Source: RGIG995 sp045542115 (GTDB taxonomy: Bacteria > Bacillota > Clostridia > Oscillospirales > UBA644). Taken from it: a DNA stretch of 64,000 nt. Location: positions 62,001 through 126,000 of the forward strand of contig JAZQKK010000014.1 in NCBI GenBank assembly GCA_045542115.1, written 5' to 3'. A model generated the notes under the pieces. The model did not search any database. It was given only the letters and a program-made list of their open reading frames with translations, and was not told the DNA's origin. This document shows positions 31,018 to 40,161 of this stretch, one piece after another; the first letter of the stretch is position 1; each line of letters begins with the position of its first letter. Made by a program: the position numbers and the translations under genes.

Positions 31018-33609
31018 TTAGTCTTTAACCTCTTCCATAAGGTAGGCTTCGATTACGTCGCCTTCCTTCACGTCGTTAAATTTATCCAGTCCAATACCAC
31101 ATTCAAAGCCTTCCGCCACTTCCTTGGCATCGTCTTTGAAGCGTTTCAGAGAGTCGATTTTTCCTTCGTAAACAACGATACCGTCACGAACCAGACGAAC
31201 CGATGCGGAACGGAGGATTTTGCCGTCCTTCACATAGCATCCGCAAATCGTACCAACCCCGGAAACCCGGAAAGTCTGGCGGACTTCGGCGTGGCCGAGA
31301 ACGTTTTCGGTATACTTGGGAGCAAGCATTCCCTTTAACGCAGCTTCCATTTCTTCCAAGCAATCGTAAATAATGCGGTACAGACGGATATCAACTTTAT
31401 CCTTTTCCGCTTGCGCACGAACGTTGGCGTCGGGGCGAACGTTAAATCCGATAATAATAGCGTTGGAAGCGTGAGCCAACATAACGTCAGATTCGGTAAT
31501 AGCACCGACGGCGTTGTGAATCACTTTTACCTTCACTTCGTCGTTGGAAAGTTTCAACAGCGAAGAACGAACGGCTTCCACAGACCCTTGAACGTCTGCT
31601 TTGACAATCAGGTTGAGAGTCTTCACGTCCCCGGTCTGAATCTGAGAGAACAGTTCGTCGAGAGAAACTTTGGCGCGGTCCTGGAACGTTTCCTGCTTTT
31701 GTTCAAACTTCCGTTTTTCAACCAATTCCCGAGCCATCTTTTCGTCTTTAACAACTTCGAACAAGTCGCCTGCGGCGGGAACGTCGGAAAGACCGATAAT
31801 TTCCACGGGAGTGGAAGGTCCGGCTTCTTTGATACGCATTCCCTTATCGTTGGTCATCACGCGAACGCGACCAACGGATGCTCCGGCAACCAAAACATCG
31901 CCGGTATGAAGCGTACCGTTGTTGATAAGAACCGATGCCACGGGGCCTCTGCCCTTATCCAATTTGGCTTCGATAACCGTACCCTTTGCTTCCCGGTTGG
32001 GATTAGCCTTCAAGTCTGCAACTTCGGAAACAAGAAGAATCATTTCCAAAAGTTGGTCGATTCCTTCGTGCTTCATTGCGGAAACGGGAACGCAGATAGT
32101 ATCGCCGCCCCATTCTTCGGGAACCAATTCGTATTCGGTCAGCGCCTGCATAACCCGGTCATAGTTTGCGGTGGGTTTATCCATTTTATTTACGGCAACG
32201 ATAATGGGAACATTTGCCGCTTTTGCGTGATTGATGGCTTCCACGGTCTGAGGCATAATGCCGTCATCGGCGGCCACGACGATAATGGCAACGTCGGTTA
32301 CTTCCGCACCGCGGGCTCGCATAGCGGTAAAGGCGGCGTGACCCGGCGTATCCAGGAACGTGATATCGTGGTCGTTGACGTGGATGCTGTAAGCACCGAT
32401 GTGCTGGGTAATACCGCCGGCTTCCCCTGCGGTAACGTTGGTGTTACGAATTGCATCCAACAAAGACGTTTTCCCGTGGTCAACGTGCCCCATAACAACA
32501 ACGACGGGAGGACGGGTTTCCAATTCGGATTCTTCGTCTTCGTGGTCGTTAAACAGTTGTTCTTCAATGGTGACGACAACTTCCTTGGTAACCTTTGCAC
32601 CCAATTCTTCCGCAACCAAAGCGGCCGTATCATAATCAATAATCTGAGAAGCACTGGCCATAATGCCCAGTTCCATCAGCTTTTTGACAACTTCGACGTT
32701 GGTGGTACGGAGTTTTGCAGACAGTTCACTAACCGAAAGGCTTTCGGGAAGGACCACGTTGCTCAGGTGCTTCTTCTTATCCTTTTCGTACTGTTCCATA
32801 CGCTTCAACTTGGCCTGTTCGTCTTCCTTCTTGCTGCGGAAATTCTGCTTTTTATTATTCTTCTTGTTAATCTTTTGTTTGCTCTTACCGTAGTCACGGT
32901 TCCCCTTATTGCCAACGATATCATCGAGACGGGAATCGTATTTGGCCTGGTTAAAGTCTGCGGCGTTACGAGTGTCGACCACCATTACGTCTCGACCGTA
33001 ACCGGAACGGGTGTCTTCTCCGGAAACGATATTGACGCTTCCCCGTTCTTGGTCTTGTTTGGCAGGGAATTCCACGCGTTTCAGGTTATCACGCTTCGTG
33101 GCGGGTTTCTTTTGCTGCTGCTGTTTGCGCGCTTCAACGGAGGCTTTTTTCGCTTCTTCTTCCGCGGCTTTCTTAGCAGCGGCTTCCGCTTTCTTGGCTT
33201 CCAATTCCTTTTGCTTTTCAGCTTCCTCAGCGGCTTTCTTGGCAGCTTCTGCGGCAGCCTTCTTCTTCGCTTCTGCGGCAGCCTTCTTGGCGGCTTCGGC
33301 AGCGGCGGCTTCTTCGGCCTTACGGCGTTCTTCCGCCTCTTTGGCTTCCCGCTCCTGCTTAATTCTGCGCTGTTTTACAGCGTAAGGCTCTTTTCCCTGA
33401 TAGGCCTGAAAATAGAAGGCCAGGGAAGGAATTTGATTTTTCTGAATAAAATACTCAAACAAATAATTCAGCTGGTCATCGTTCAAGACCGCCTGTTGAT
33501 TGGCAGGGGCTTCCCCAAACCGAGCCTCCAACAAAGAAATAATGTCCTGAGGCTTCATATTGAAATCTTTCCCCATCTCGCGGATGCGGTATTTCGTAAA
33601 CAAACTCAT
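31018..33609 (-). CDS. infB: Translation initiation factor IF-2
   Basis: An 863-residue GTPase that brings initiator tRNA to the 30S subunit and promotes subunit joining. Residues ~1-60 are an IF2-N-like head. About 75-170 is an Ala/Lys/Glu-rich linker with repeats such as AAEAAKKAAEEA. A basic segment comes next, then a second IF2-N module (LSVSELSAKLRTTNVEVVKKL). The G domain has VVVMGHVDHGKTSLLDAIR, DTPGHAAF and VNKMD, followed by domains II-IV. Start: ATG at 33609 with GGAGGAG five bases upstream; it overlaps the ylxQ stop as ATGA. An in-frame reading 29 codons longer lies within ylxQ and was rejected. Confidence 0.97.
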   Translation of the reverse strand: MSLFTKYRIREMGKDFNMKPQDIISLLEARFGEAPANQQAVLNDDQLNYLFEYFIQKNQIPSLAFYFQAYQGKEPYAVKQRRIKQEREAKEAEERRKAEEAAAAEAAKKAAAEAKKKAAAEAAKKAAEEAEKQKELEAKKAEAAAKKAAEEEAKKASVEARKQQQQKKPATKRDNLKRVEFPAKQDQERGSVNIVSGEDTRSGYGRDVMVVDTRNAADFNQAKYDSRLDDIVGNKGNRDYGKSKQKINKKNNKKQNFRSKKEDEQAKLKRMEQYEKDKKKHLSNVVLPESLSVSELSAKLRTTNVEVVKKLMELGIMASASQIIDYDTAALVAEELGAKVTKEVVVTIEEQLFNDHEDEESELETRPPVVVVMGHVDHGKTSLLDAIRNTNVTAGEAGGITQHIGAYSIHVNDHDITFLDTPGHAAFTAMRARGAEVTDVAIIVVAADDGIMPQTVEAINHAKAANVPIIVAVNKMDKPTANYDRVMQALTEYELVPEEWGGDTICVPVSAMKHEGIDQLLEMILLVSEVADLKANPNREAKGTVIEAKLDKGRGPVASVLINNGTLHTGDVLVAGASVGRVRVMTNDKGMRIKEAGPSTPVEIIGLSDVPAAGDLFEVVKDEKMARELVEKRKFEQKQETFQDRAKVSLDELFSQIQTGDVKTLNLIVKADVQGSVEAVRSSLLKLSNDEVKVKVIHNAVGAITESDVMLAHASNAIIIGFNVRPDANVRAQAEKDKVDIRLYRIIYDCLEEMEAALKGMLAPKYTENVLGHAEVRQTFRVSGVGTICGCYVKDGKILRSASVRLVRDGIVVYEGKIDSLKRFKDDAKEVAEGFECGIGLDKFNDVKEGDVIEAYLMEEVKD
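33245..33288 (-). repeat. Tandem 24-base repeat in the infB linker
   Basis: The same 20-base block occurs at 33245-33264 and 33269-33288, a 24-base period. It encodes two copies of an eight-residue unit of the Ala/Lys-rich IF-2 linker. Such in-frame repeats can change copy number without breaking the gene. Confidence 0.75.
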
Positions 33610-33908
33610 ACATTCTCCTCCTGCAATTCCAATTTTTTCCGAATGACACCGGCAAATCCGGCATCGATGACCGCGATAACAGCGGCCGATTTGCACCCTA
33701 CGGCACGTCCAAGTTGTTCTTTGGTCAGTTCCGGCGTAATAGAAGGTTCTTTCCGAAAAGATAAGGCACGCTTCACCCGGGGAGAGGCATCGGATGCGAA
33801 AATCAGAAGCTCTACGGGTTTTGTGTACTTTTCAATGGATTCCACACCCATAAGCACTTTTCCCGCTCTGCGGGCAAGTCCTAAGGTGGGCAAAAAGGTT
33901 TTATCCAT
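33606..33908 (-). CDS. ylxQ: L7Ae-family RNA-binding protein YlxQ
   Basis: A 100-residue protein with the L7Ae/L30e fold: LPTLGLARRAGKVLMGVESIE, LLIFASDASPRVKR and AVGCKSAAVIAVIDAGFA. Family members bind kink-turn RNA; the Firmicutes YlxQ acts in RNA or ribosome-related roles that remain loosely defined. Start: ATG at 33908 (MDKTFLPTLG), following AAGGAGGT. It overlaps the ylxR end by eight bases and the infB start by four. A longer upstream reading lies wholly within ylxR. Confidence 0.9.
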   Translation of the reverse strand: MDKTFLPTLGLARRAGKVLMGVESIEKYTKPVELLIFASDASPRVKRALSFRKEPSITPELTKEQLGRAVGCKSAAVIAVIDAGFAGVIRKKLELQEENV

Positions 33909-34188
33909 CCAGTCCGACCTCCTTGCGAAGTTCTTCATAGATTTCCTCAGAGACCGCACCCCGTAACAAGCGGGATAACCGGCGGGATTTACAAAGCTTG
34001 CGGACGCAATCCTGATTGCGGCACACGTATGCACCCCGTCCCGGATGGGTTAAATCTCTGTCGATTACAGGGGTTCCGCCTTTGGGCAAAACGATTCGGA
34101 TATAATCAGCCTCGTCTTTGCGAGACCGAAGGCCGCAAGCGGCACACATCCGAATATTGACCCCTTTATGCCGGATACTTTTTTTCAT
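33901..34188 (-). CDS. ylxR: YlxR family protein, RNase P modulator RnpM
   Basis: A 95-residue small basic protein: RMCAACGLRSRKDE near the start and the family hallmark HPGRGAYVCRNQDCV in the middle. The four cysteines in two pairs (CAAC, CRNQDC) are seen in a subset of the family and could bind a metal. B. subtilis YlxR (RnpM) binds the RNase P RNA and reduces its activity. It is between nusA and ylxQ as in most Firmicutes, with a three-base gap after nusA. Confidence 0.93.
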   Translation of the reverse strand: MKKSIRHKGVNIRMCAACGLRSRKDEADYIRIVLPKGGTPVIDRDLTHPGRGAYVCRNQDCVRKLCKSRRLSRLLRGAVSEEIYEELRKEVGLDG

Positions 34189-34191
34189 CGT

Positions 34192-35223
34192 TTATTCCGC
34201 CACAATATCAATGTGATAGTTGGTCAACCCAGCGGCGAGGCGGACATTCTGACCGGTCTTACCAATCGCAAGGGAAAGCTGGTCGGCGGCAACCGCAACG
34301 CGGCAGGTACGCTCATTTTTATTGATTTCTACAATTCGGACCGTTGCGGGAGAGAGGGCCGCAACAATAAATTCTTCCGGGTCGGGGCTATACTTAATCA
34401 GGTCGATACGTTCCCCGTTCAATTCAGAGAGAATGGAGTTGATACGCATCTGCTTGGGACCGATACAGGAGCCCACCGGGTCAACATCGGCATTCTTGGA
34501 CCAGACGGCAACCTTGGAACGGGAGCCGGCTTCCCGGGCGATAGCCATTACACGAACGGTACCGTCGGCAACTTCGGGAATTTCTACCTGGAACAAGCGG
34601 CGTAAAAATTCCGCATTGGTTCTGGAAAGAACGATCTCCTGGCTCTTGGCATTCCGGCGGATATCGGAAACGCAGACCTTTACGTGGTCTCCGTCCCGGA
34701 AGGTTTCGCCGGGAATCTGGTCCCGAAGATTCAAAGGCAAAGAATAGCCGTTGATGTTCAGATAAACCACACGGTTAAATTCATCCACGCGGTCAACCGT
34801 ACCGGTAACGATACAACCCTTTTGGCCTTCAAATTCGTTGATAAGAGAGCCGTTGACGGCTTCGTTAATTCCTTGAACGATAACGTTTTTCCCGACCTTT
34901 GCGGCAATTCTGCCCACGGTAGCGGGGTCAACTTCGTCCCGAACATAATCTCCCAATTGATATTTTGCGGAGATTTCCCGGGCCTCTTCCACGGAAATTT
35001 CGATGGAAGGATCTTCCACGTTATCCACGACGAGACGCTTGATAAAGACGCTGATGGTCTTCTTATCCTCGTCAAAAACCACGTCTACGTTTTCTGCGGG
35101 CACACTGCGGTCGCGCTTCACGGCAGACGCAATGGCGGCACGAATCTTTTCCAGCATATACTTCTGGGGAATACCTTTTTCCTGTTGCAACAAGGCAAGG
35201 GCTTTGTAAAATTCTTCGTTCAT
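34192..35223 (-). CDS. nusA: Transcription termination/antitermination factor NusA
   Basis: A 343-residue NusA with the short Gram-positive architecture: an N-terminal RNA-polymerase-binding domain (EFYKALALLQQEKGIPQKYM), an S1 domain at about residues 135-200 (GCIVTGTVDRVDEF), and KH1 and KH2 (VGSCIGPKQMRINSILSEL; LSLAIGKTGQNVRLAAGLT). It lacks the acidic C-terminal repeats of E. coli NusA, as expected. It modulates pausing and termination. rimP precedes it and ylxR follows. Confidence 0.96.
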   Translation of the reverse strand: MNEEFYKALALLQQEKGIPQKYMLEKIRAAIASAVKRDRSVPAENVDVVFDEDKKTISVFIKRLVVDNVEDPSIEISVEEAREISAKYQLGDYVRDEVDPATVGRIAAKVGKNVIVQGINEAVNGSLINEFEGQKGCIVTGTVDRVDEFNRVVYLNINGYSLPLNLRDQIPGETFRDGDHVKVCVSDIRRNAKSQEIVLSRTNAEFLRRLFQVEIPEVADGTVRVMAIAREAGSRSKVAVWSKNADVDPVGSCIGPKQMRINSILSELNGERIDLIKYSPDPEEFIVAALSPATVRIVEINKNERTCRVAVAADQLSLAIGKTGQNVRLAAGLTNYHIDIVAE

Positions 35224-35242
35224 TTTTCCTGTTTACCTCCGC

Positions 35243-35698
35243 TTATATCAAATCAATTTTTATTTTCGAAATCAGTTTCCGTTCCAAGGTGACGGTATCG
35301 TTTCCCACGGTAACGGTCAGGGATTCTTCATCAACGCCGTCCAGCCGGGCAACGAATTTCTTGGGAAGAGTCCCCTCTCCTTTGTAAAGACGAACTTCCG
35401 CTTCATAACCAAGAAACCGTTGAATATGCTGCGTTGTCTTCAAATCTCGGATAAGCCCCGCAGAGCAAATCTCCAAATGATAACTCTGAGAGATGGGGTC
35501 GACCTCATCCAAAATCGGGTCCAAGGCACGGGAAACAGCTTCACAGTCCTCGATCCCCACTCCGCCTTCCGCACGGTCGATATAGACCCGAAGAAAGTGT
35601 TCCGAACCCTCCTTAACAAATTCTACGTCCCAAAGAAGCAGGCCCAATGCTTCTGTGATGGGAAAAACCAAGGGTCTTACAATGTCGGCAACCGCCAT
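35243..35698 (-). CDS. rimP: Ribosome maturation factor RimP
   Basis: A 151-residue protein needed for 30S assembly. LGLLLWDVEFVKEGSEHFLR and the segment GIEDCEAVSRALDPILDE are clear RimP signatures; a C-terminal SH3-like domain follows. Start: ATG at 35698 (MAVADIVR), five bases after AAAGGATG; an earlier in-frame start at 35731 lies upstream of the ribosome site. It is the first gene of the rimP-nusA-ylxR-ylxQ-infB-rbfA-nrnA-truB-ribF cluster and is preceded by a promoter and a perfect 12-bp hairpin. Confidence 0.94.
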   Translation of the reverse strand: MAVADIVRPLVFPITEALGLLLWDVEFVKEGSEHFLRVYIDRAEGGVGIEDCEAVSRALDPILDEVDPISQSYHLEICSAGLIRDLKTTQHIQRFLGYEAEVRLYKGEGTLPKKFVARLDGVDEESLTVTVGNDTVTLERKLISKIKIDLI

Positions 35699-35735
35699 AA
35701 ACTCATCCTTTCCGGAATTTTCTCCACACAAAACT

Positions 35736-35764
35736 CGAAGAGCGGAATCAACTTCCGCTCTTCG
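35736..35764 (-). promoter_or_regulatory. 5' leader hairpin of the rimP-nusA-infB operon
   Basis: A perfect 12-bp stem, CGAAGAGCGGAA with TTCCGCTCTTCG, five-base loop. It begins within a base or two of the predicted transcription start. The tract after it is GAGTTTTGTG, too short for a strong terminator. It may protect the 5' end from RNase J or act as an attenuator. Confidence 0.7.
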
Positions 35765-35769
35765 CTAAT

Positions 35770-35798
35770 ATTATACCATAACAATATGGAAAATGCAA
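35770..35798 (-). promoter_or_regulatory. Promoter for the rimP-to-ribF operon
   Basis: TTGCAT (35793-35798), 17 bases, TATAAT (35770-35775). Confidence 0.75.
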
Positions 35799-35889
35799 GT
35801 TTCCAAAGCGTAAACTTCGGAAAAAAAACAAATTTTGCAGTTTAGAAGGTCTTTTTTCATATTTTTGAAACCTCTTCGTTTCAATTTTG

Positions 35890-36657
35890 TCACAGGTTGA
35901 TTTGAAACAAACGAGCGGCATTTTCGGTGGTAATTCGAATAACCTCATCTACGGGGAGATGCTTCACCTGAGCAACCACTTCCGCAACGGCCCGGACGTG
36001 ACGGGGGTCGTTCCGTTCTTTTTGGAAGGGCACAGGCGTTAAAAAGGGGGAATCCGTCTCCAACAAGATTCGTTCTATGGGGAGAGCCTCAATCGTCCGC
36101 AGAGCCTTCCGCACCCCCTGATAGGTAACCACGCCGGTGAAGGAACAGTAAAACCCAATTTTCACCAACTCCATTGCCATTTCCGCGGCGGAAGAATAAC
36201 AATGAAAAACGCCTCGAACTCCGGTCTTGCGAACTGCATCGAAACACTCTTGATGTGCTTTGCGGTCGTGAACGATAACAGGCATTCCCAATTCAAAGGC
36301 AAGGTGCAACTGCTGTTCAAACCAATATCGCTGGGTATCGTGGATAATCGGGTCTTTTTCCCAATAAAAGTCCAGCCCGATTTCTCCAATGGCAACACAC
36401 TTTGGGTCCGAAGCCAAAGCGGCAAGACGGTCTATGTCGTCGTATTCCATTGTCAGAACATCCCCGGGATGCACCCCTGCGGCAAAATAAATATTTTTGT
36501 GTTTTTGGGCTACTTTTTGTGCCAGTTTGGACGTGGTGACAGAGCAACCGGGAATCAGAACGTGGGAAACGCCGGCTTCGGGAAGGGCGGCAATAACGTC
36601 TTCCAAATCGTTATCAAAAACCGGGTCAACCAGGTGGGCGTGTGTATCAAATAACAT
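35890..36657 (-). CDS. TatD family metal-dependent hydrolase
   Basis: A 255-residue TIM-barrel hydrolase: LFDTHAHLVDPVF (HxH metal pair), AIGEIGLDFYW (Glu), IVHDRKAHQE (His), FHCYSSAA (His), and LLETDSPFLTPVP (Asp). TatD proteins are 3'-5' exonucleases or DNases. Position directly after metG is typical for Firmicutes. GAGG lies before the ATG at 36657. The rimP promoter begins about 90 bases beyond its end, and no strong terminator was seen there. Confidence 0.94.
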   Translation of the reverse strand: MLFDTHAHLVDPVFDNDLEDVIAALPEAGVSHVLIPGCSVTTSKLAQKVAQKHKNIYFAAGVHPGDVLTMEYDDIDRLAALASDPKCVAIGEIGLDFYWEKDPIIHDTQRYWFEQQLHLAFELGMPVIVHDRKAHQECFDAVRKTGVRGVFHCYSSAAEMAMELVKIGFYCSFTGVVTYQGVRKALRTIEALPIERILLETDSPFLTPVPFQKERNDPRHVRAVAEVVAQVKHLPVDEVIRITTENAARLFQINL

Positions 36658-36674
36658 AAGCTACCTCAGCAAAG

Positions 36675-36698
36675 GAAGGACCCAAAAACGGGTCCTTC
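36675..36698 (-). terminator. Hairpin between metG and tatD
   Basis: GAAGGACCC pairs with GGGTCCTTC around six bases and is followed only by CTTTGC. The stem is strong but the T-run is poor, so termination is probably partial. Confidence 0.5.
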
Positions 36699-36704
36699 AC
36701 AGTA

Positions 36705-38669
36705 TTAGCGGATACGGTCGCCGGGGTTGGATTGGTCGGCGAACATTACGTGGATATTTTCCCCCTGGCCGGAAGCAAGAATCATTCCAAAGCTTTCTAA
36801 ACCAAAGATTACGGCGGGTTTCAGGTTCTTGACCACAACCACGTTATGGCCAATCAAATCGGCAGGCTTGTAAGCCTTGGCAATTCCGGAAACGATCTGA
36901 CGTTCTTCGCTGCCGAAGGTCACTTTCAGTTTCAGCAGTTTTTCACTGTTTTCCACCGCTTCACATTCCAGAATCTTCGCCACGGAAAGGTCAACGTTCA
37001 AAAATTCTTCAATTCCGATCTCCGCTGCGGGAGCGGGTTCGGAAGATTTTTTCTTCTTTTCCTTCTTCACCGGCTTTGCGGCGGGCTCTTCCTCCCCAAG
37101 ACCAACGGCGGACAATTCCTTTTTCACGTCGATACGGGGGAACAAAGCATCGCAAGGAGTGATACAAATCTCACCGGTCAGGCAACCGACTGTCGGACAT
37201 TCTTCCCAACCCACGGCAGTGGCACCGACACAGGACAAAATCTTTTCACAGGTGTCAGGCATAAAAGGCAACAAAAGGTTGGAAACAACGCGAATCGCTT
37301 CAAAAAGATTGGAAAGCACCGTTGCAAGGCGGTCGGACTGAGCCGGGTCTTTTGCCAAGGCCCAGGGAGCGGTTTCGTCAATATACTTGTTGGCTCGGGA
37401 GACCACTTTAAAGATTTCGGTCAACGCGAGAGAAAATGCCATTGCATCCATATGGGGTTTCGCATTCGCGGCGGCATTGCGGGTCAAAGAAATCAATTCT
37501 TCATCCAGAGGTTCGCAGACCCGGGCGGCGGGAATCTTGCCATCAAAGTATTTCATTGCCATTGCGGCAGAGCGGGAAACCAGGTTGCCAAGGTCATTGG
37601 CAAGGTCTGCGTTGATACGGTTCATCAAACCGTCATAAGTGTATTCCCCGTCCGAACCGAAGGGCATTTCCCGAAGCAGGAAATAACGAATCGCGTCTCT
37701 TCCGAAGTGTTCTGCAAGGAAGATTGGGTCCACAATGCAAGCAGACCCGGAGGCCTTACTCTTGGACACTTTATCCCCGTTCATCTGCAACCAGCCGTGA
37801 CCGTAAACCTGCTTGGGCAGTTCTACGTCAAGGGCCATCAGTAAGGCAAACCAGATAACCGTATGGAACCGAACGATATCTTTCCCGACAAGGTGAATAT
37901 CGGCAGGCCAATATTTATTTAACAAACTTTCGTCATCGGACAAATATCCGAGGGCGGTAAGATAGTTGGACAGAGCGTCAATCCACACGTAAGCAACGTG
38001 CTTTTCATCGAACGGAAGAGGAACACCCCATTTGAGCGTCGTACGGGACACGCACAGGTCTTTTAATCCGGGTTTGAGGAAATTGTTAATCATTTCCGCG
38101 GAACGGGCCTCAGGTTGAAGCAAACCGGGATTGTTTTCCAAAAGTTCAATGAGACGGTCTTGATATTTGGAAAGGCGGAAGAAATAACTCTCCTCCTTCG
38201 CCTTTTCTACCGGACGTCCGCAGTCGGGACATTTTCCGTCCACCAACTGAGACTCGGTCCAGAACGACTCACAGGGAGAGCAATAATGCCCCTCGTATTC
38301 GCTCTTATAAATTTCACCCTTGTCGTACAGTTTTTGGTAAATCTTCTGTACGGCGGCTACGTGATAGTCGTCGGAGGTGCGGATAAACTTGTCGTATTCA
38401 ATTCCGAGGACTTCCCAAATATTTTTGATATCAGCAACGATTTCGTCGGTAAATTCTTTGGGGGTCTTCCCTGCCTCCTGGGCTTTCCGCTCTACCTTCT
38501 GGCCGTGTTCGTCGGTGCCGGTGAGCATCATTACATCATAACCGCACATTCGCTTATAGCGAGCCATCGTATCGGCGGCAACGGTAGTATATGAGTTGCC
38601 GATATGAAGGTGACCCGAGGTGTAATAAATGGGCGTGGTGATGTAAAAAGTCTTTTTTTCGTTGGACAT
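36705..38669 (-). CDS. metG: Methionyl-tRNA synthetase
   Basis: A 654-residue class I synthetase charging tRNA-Met. The HIGH motif is SGHLHIGNSY. A four-cysteine zinc knuckle (CSPC, CPDC) is present, as is the KMSKS variant KVSKSKASG. A C-terminal tRNA-binding OB domain (FLNVDLSVAKILECE) lies beyond a charged linker with EKKKKSSEPAPA. Start: ATG at 38669 (MSNEKKTFYIT), after GGAGG. The same frame stays open for another 150 codons upstream, but this is promoter DNA with no family match. No T-box is present between promoter and start. Confidence 0.96.
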   Translation of the reverse strand: MSNEKKTFYITTPIYYTSGHLHIGNSYTTVAADTMARYKRMCGYDVMMLTGTDEHGQKVERKAQEAGKTPKEFTDEIVADIKNIWEVLGIEYDKFIRTSDDYHVAAVQKIYQKLYDKGEIYKSEYEGHYCSPCESFWTESQLVDGKCPDCGRPVEKAKEESYFFRLSKYQDRLIELLENNPGLLQPEARSAEMINNFLKPGLKDLCVSRTTLKWGVPLPFDEKHVAYVWIDALSNYLTALGYLSDDESLLNKYWPADIHLVGKDIVRFHTVIWFALLMALDVELPKQVYGHGWLQMNGDKVSKSKASGSACIVDPIFLAEHFGRDAIRYFLLREMPFGSDGEYTYDGLMNRINADLANDLGNLVSRSAAMAMKYFDGKIPAARVCEPLDEELISLTRNAAANAKPHMDAMAFSLALTEIFKVVSRANKYIDETAPWALAKDPAQSDRLATVLSNLFEAIRVVSNLLLPFMPDTCEKILSCVGATAVGWEECPTVGCLTGEICITPCDALFPRIDVKKELSAVGLGEEEPAAKPVKKEKKKKSSEPAPAAEIGIEEFLNVDLSVAKILECEAVENSEKLLKLKVTFGSEERQIVSGIAKAYKPADLIGHNVVVVKNLKPAVIFGLESFGMILASGQGENIHVMFADQSNPGDRIR

Positions 38670-38711
38670 AGGAACCTCCCGTGCAAATGAGCACTTTTTG
38701 ATAATAGAACT

Positions 38712-38740
38712 ATTATAACAAATTTTTACAGAAAAATCAA
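38712..38740 (-). promoter_or_regulatory. Promoter for metG-tatD
   Basis: TTGATT (38735-38740), 17 bases, TATAAT (38712-38717); leader only about 35 bases. Confidence 0.8.
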
Positions 38741-38853
38741 GTCTTTTTCCCCGATTTTGAAAAATAATTTCGGTTTTTTCCGGGAAAATCCAGATTTCCA
38801 AGAGCATTTTTCGGTTCAGAACAGGATTTTTTCCGACATTTTTATGAACCCTA

Positions 38854-38882
38854 TGGATTTTATAGTAGGGATATGCTATAAT
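38854..38882 (+). promoter_or_regulatory. Extended -10 promoter for the AI-2E transporter gene
   Basis: TGCTATAAT (38874-38882) gives an extended -10 box; the -35 region TGGATT is weak. The ~115 bases between this and the metG promoter are A/T-rich with nothing else recognised. Confidence 0.6.
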
Positions 38883-38919
38883 AGTTAAAATGAAACTCCA
38901 CAACATCACGGAGGAAAAA

Positions 38920-40161
38920 ATGGACAAAAAATTATTCCGAACGATTGTTCTTTTACTTTTGATTGCGTCGGTATTTGCCCTTGCCGTAATCAAGTTTGAT
39001 TGGATTATTTCCATTGTAAAATTGCTGATCTCCGTTATGACTCCGGTCATCGCAGGCGTTTTGATCGCCTTGTTCCTGGACAGACCCTTCGTCCTCTTCC
39101 GGGGACTGTTTTTGAAATGGTTGAAAAAGTCCAAACATCGTTATAAAATTGCATCCGGTCTTTCCGCCGCCGTTACGTATCTGCTGCTCTTGGCCTTCGT
39201 TGCCATTTTCTTAGTAGCCGTCATCCCCGAAGTGACAGCGAGCGTCTCAAATTTGATTGAGAACGTAAATTCTTACGTTTCCAACGTGGAAAAGGCACTG
39301 AATGGATTTATTGGAAATTACGACTTTCTAAAAGAAAACATCGAGCCGTTTGATTTTACCGGTTGGGGACAATGGATCACCAAATTGATTCAGACCATAA
39401 CCGACACGGTGAAAGACCGGCTTCCCGAAATCTTCAACATTACCAAGAGTATCGCCGGAGGTCTTGCAAACGTTATTCTCAGCATCATTATTTCCATCTA
39501 CATTATGCTGGGCCGGTATCACTTGAAATGGCAGACCAAGAAGATGGTTTATGCCTTCTTCCCCAAGGCCGCCGCAGACCGGATCGGAGACGTTGCGAAA
39601 TTGACCGCGCGGACGATGAGCGGATATATTTCCGGGAGAATGATCGACTCCATCATCGTGGGAATCCTTTGTTTCATCTTTATGAAAATCTTTGGATTCG
39701 AATATGCCGCATTGATCAGTTTCATTATCGGGGTCACCAATATCATCCCGATGCTCGGTCCCTTCATCGGAGCCATTCCCTCGGCGTTCCTTCTGTTGCT
39801 GGTCAATCCTGCACAGTGCTTCTGGTTTATTATCTTCGTTATTATTCTTCAACAGGTGGACAGCAACCTTATCGACCCGCGCATCTCCGGGGAAGCAACG
39901 GGGTTGCCCGCTTTGTGGGTTTTGGTCTCCATTACCATCGGCGGAGGATTGTTTGGCATTATGGGATTCATTCTCAGCGTGCCTTTGTGTGCGGTTCTGT
40001 ACACGTTGACCCGAAAAGAAGTTGCCCGCCTTAATGAAAAAAAAGGAATTCCGCTGGACGATGAAACCGACCGGGACCCGCCCTCTCGCAAATGGAATTT
40101 TTCCGACTTAAAGAATTGGCTTCATAAAATTATGGCAAAAAAATCAAAGGAGCAAAAATGA
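38920..40161 (+). CDS. AI-2E family transporter (PerM-like)
   Basis: A 413-residue polytopic membrane protein of the AI-2E exporter superfamily. There are about eight helices, a large polar segment after the third (residues ~95-150), and the conserved block LIGVTNIIPMLGPFIGAIPSA-like region near residue 270. The segment QQVDSNLIDPRISG is also diagnostic. Members export small molecules or ions; the cargo here is unknown. Start: ATG at 38920, five bases after GGAGG; an ATG ten codons earlier lacks a ribosome site. The stop overlaps the tsaE start by four bases. Confidence 0.9.
   Translation: MDKKLFRTIVLLLLIASVFALAVIKFDWIISIVKLLISVMTPVIAGVLIALFLDRPFVLFRGLFLKWLKKSKHRYKIASGLSAAVTYLLLLAFVAIFLVAVIPEVTASVSNLIENVNSYVSNVEKALNGFIGNYDFLKENIEPFDFTGWGQWITKLIQTITDTVKDRLPEIFNITKSIAGGLANVILSIIISIYIMLGRYHLKWQTKKMVYAFFPKAAADRIGDVAKLTARTMSGYISGRMIDSIIVGILCFIFMKIFGFEYAALISFIIGVTNIIPMLGPFIGAIPSAFLLLLVNPAQCFWFIIFVIILQQVDSNLIDPRISGEATGLPALWVLVSITIGGGLFGIMGFILSVPLCAVLYTLTRKEVARLNEKKGIPLDDETDRDPPSRKWNFSDLKNWLHKIMAKKSKEQK

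Noticed and set aside
31411..33966. An 851-codon open frame on the plus strand
   Set aside because: It lies antisense to infB and ylxQ, its translation is low-complexity and without family motifs, and the minus strand carries the clear conserved gene.
38670..39134. A 150-codon N-terminal extension of metG
   Set aside because: The extension crosses the metG and AI-2E promoters, has no MetRS homology, and a strong ribosome site precedes the ATG at 38669.
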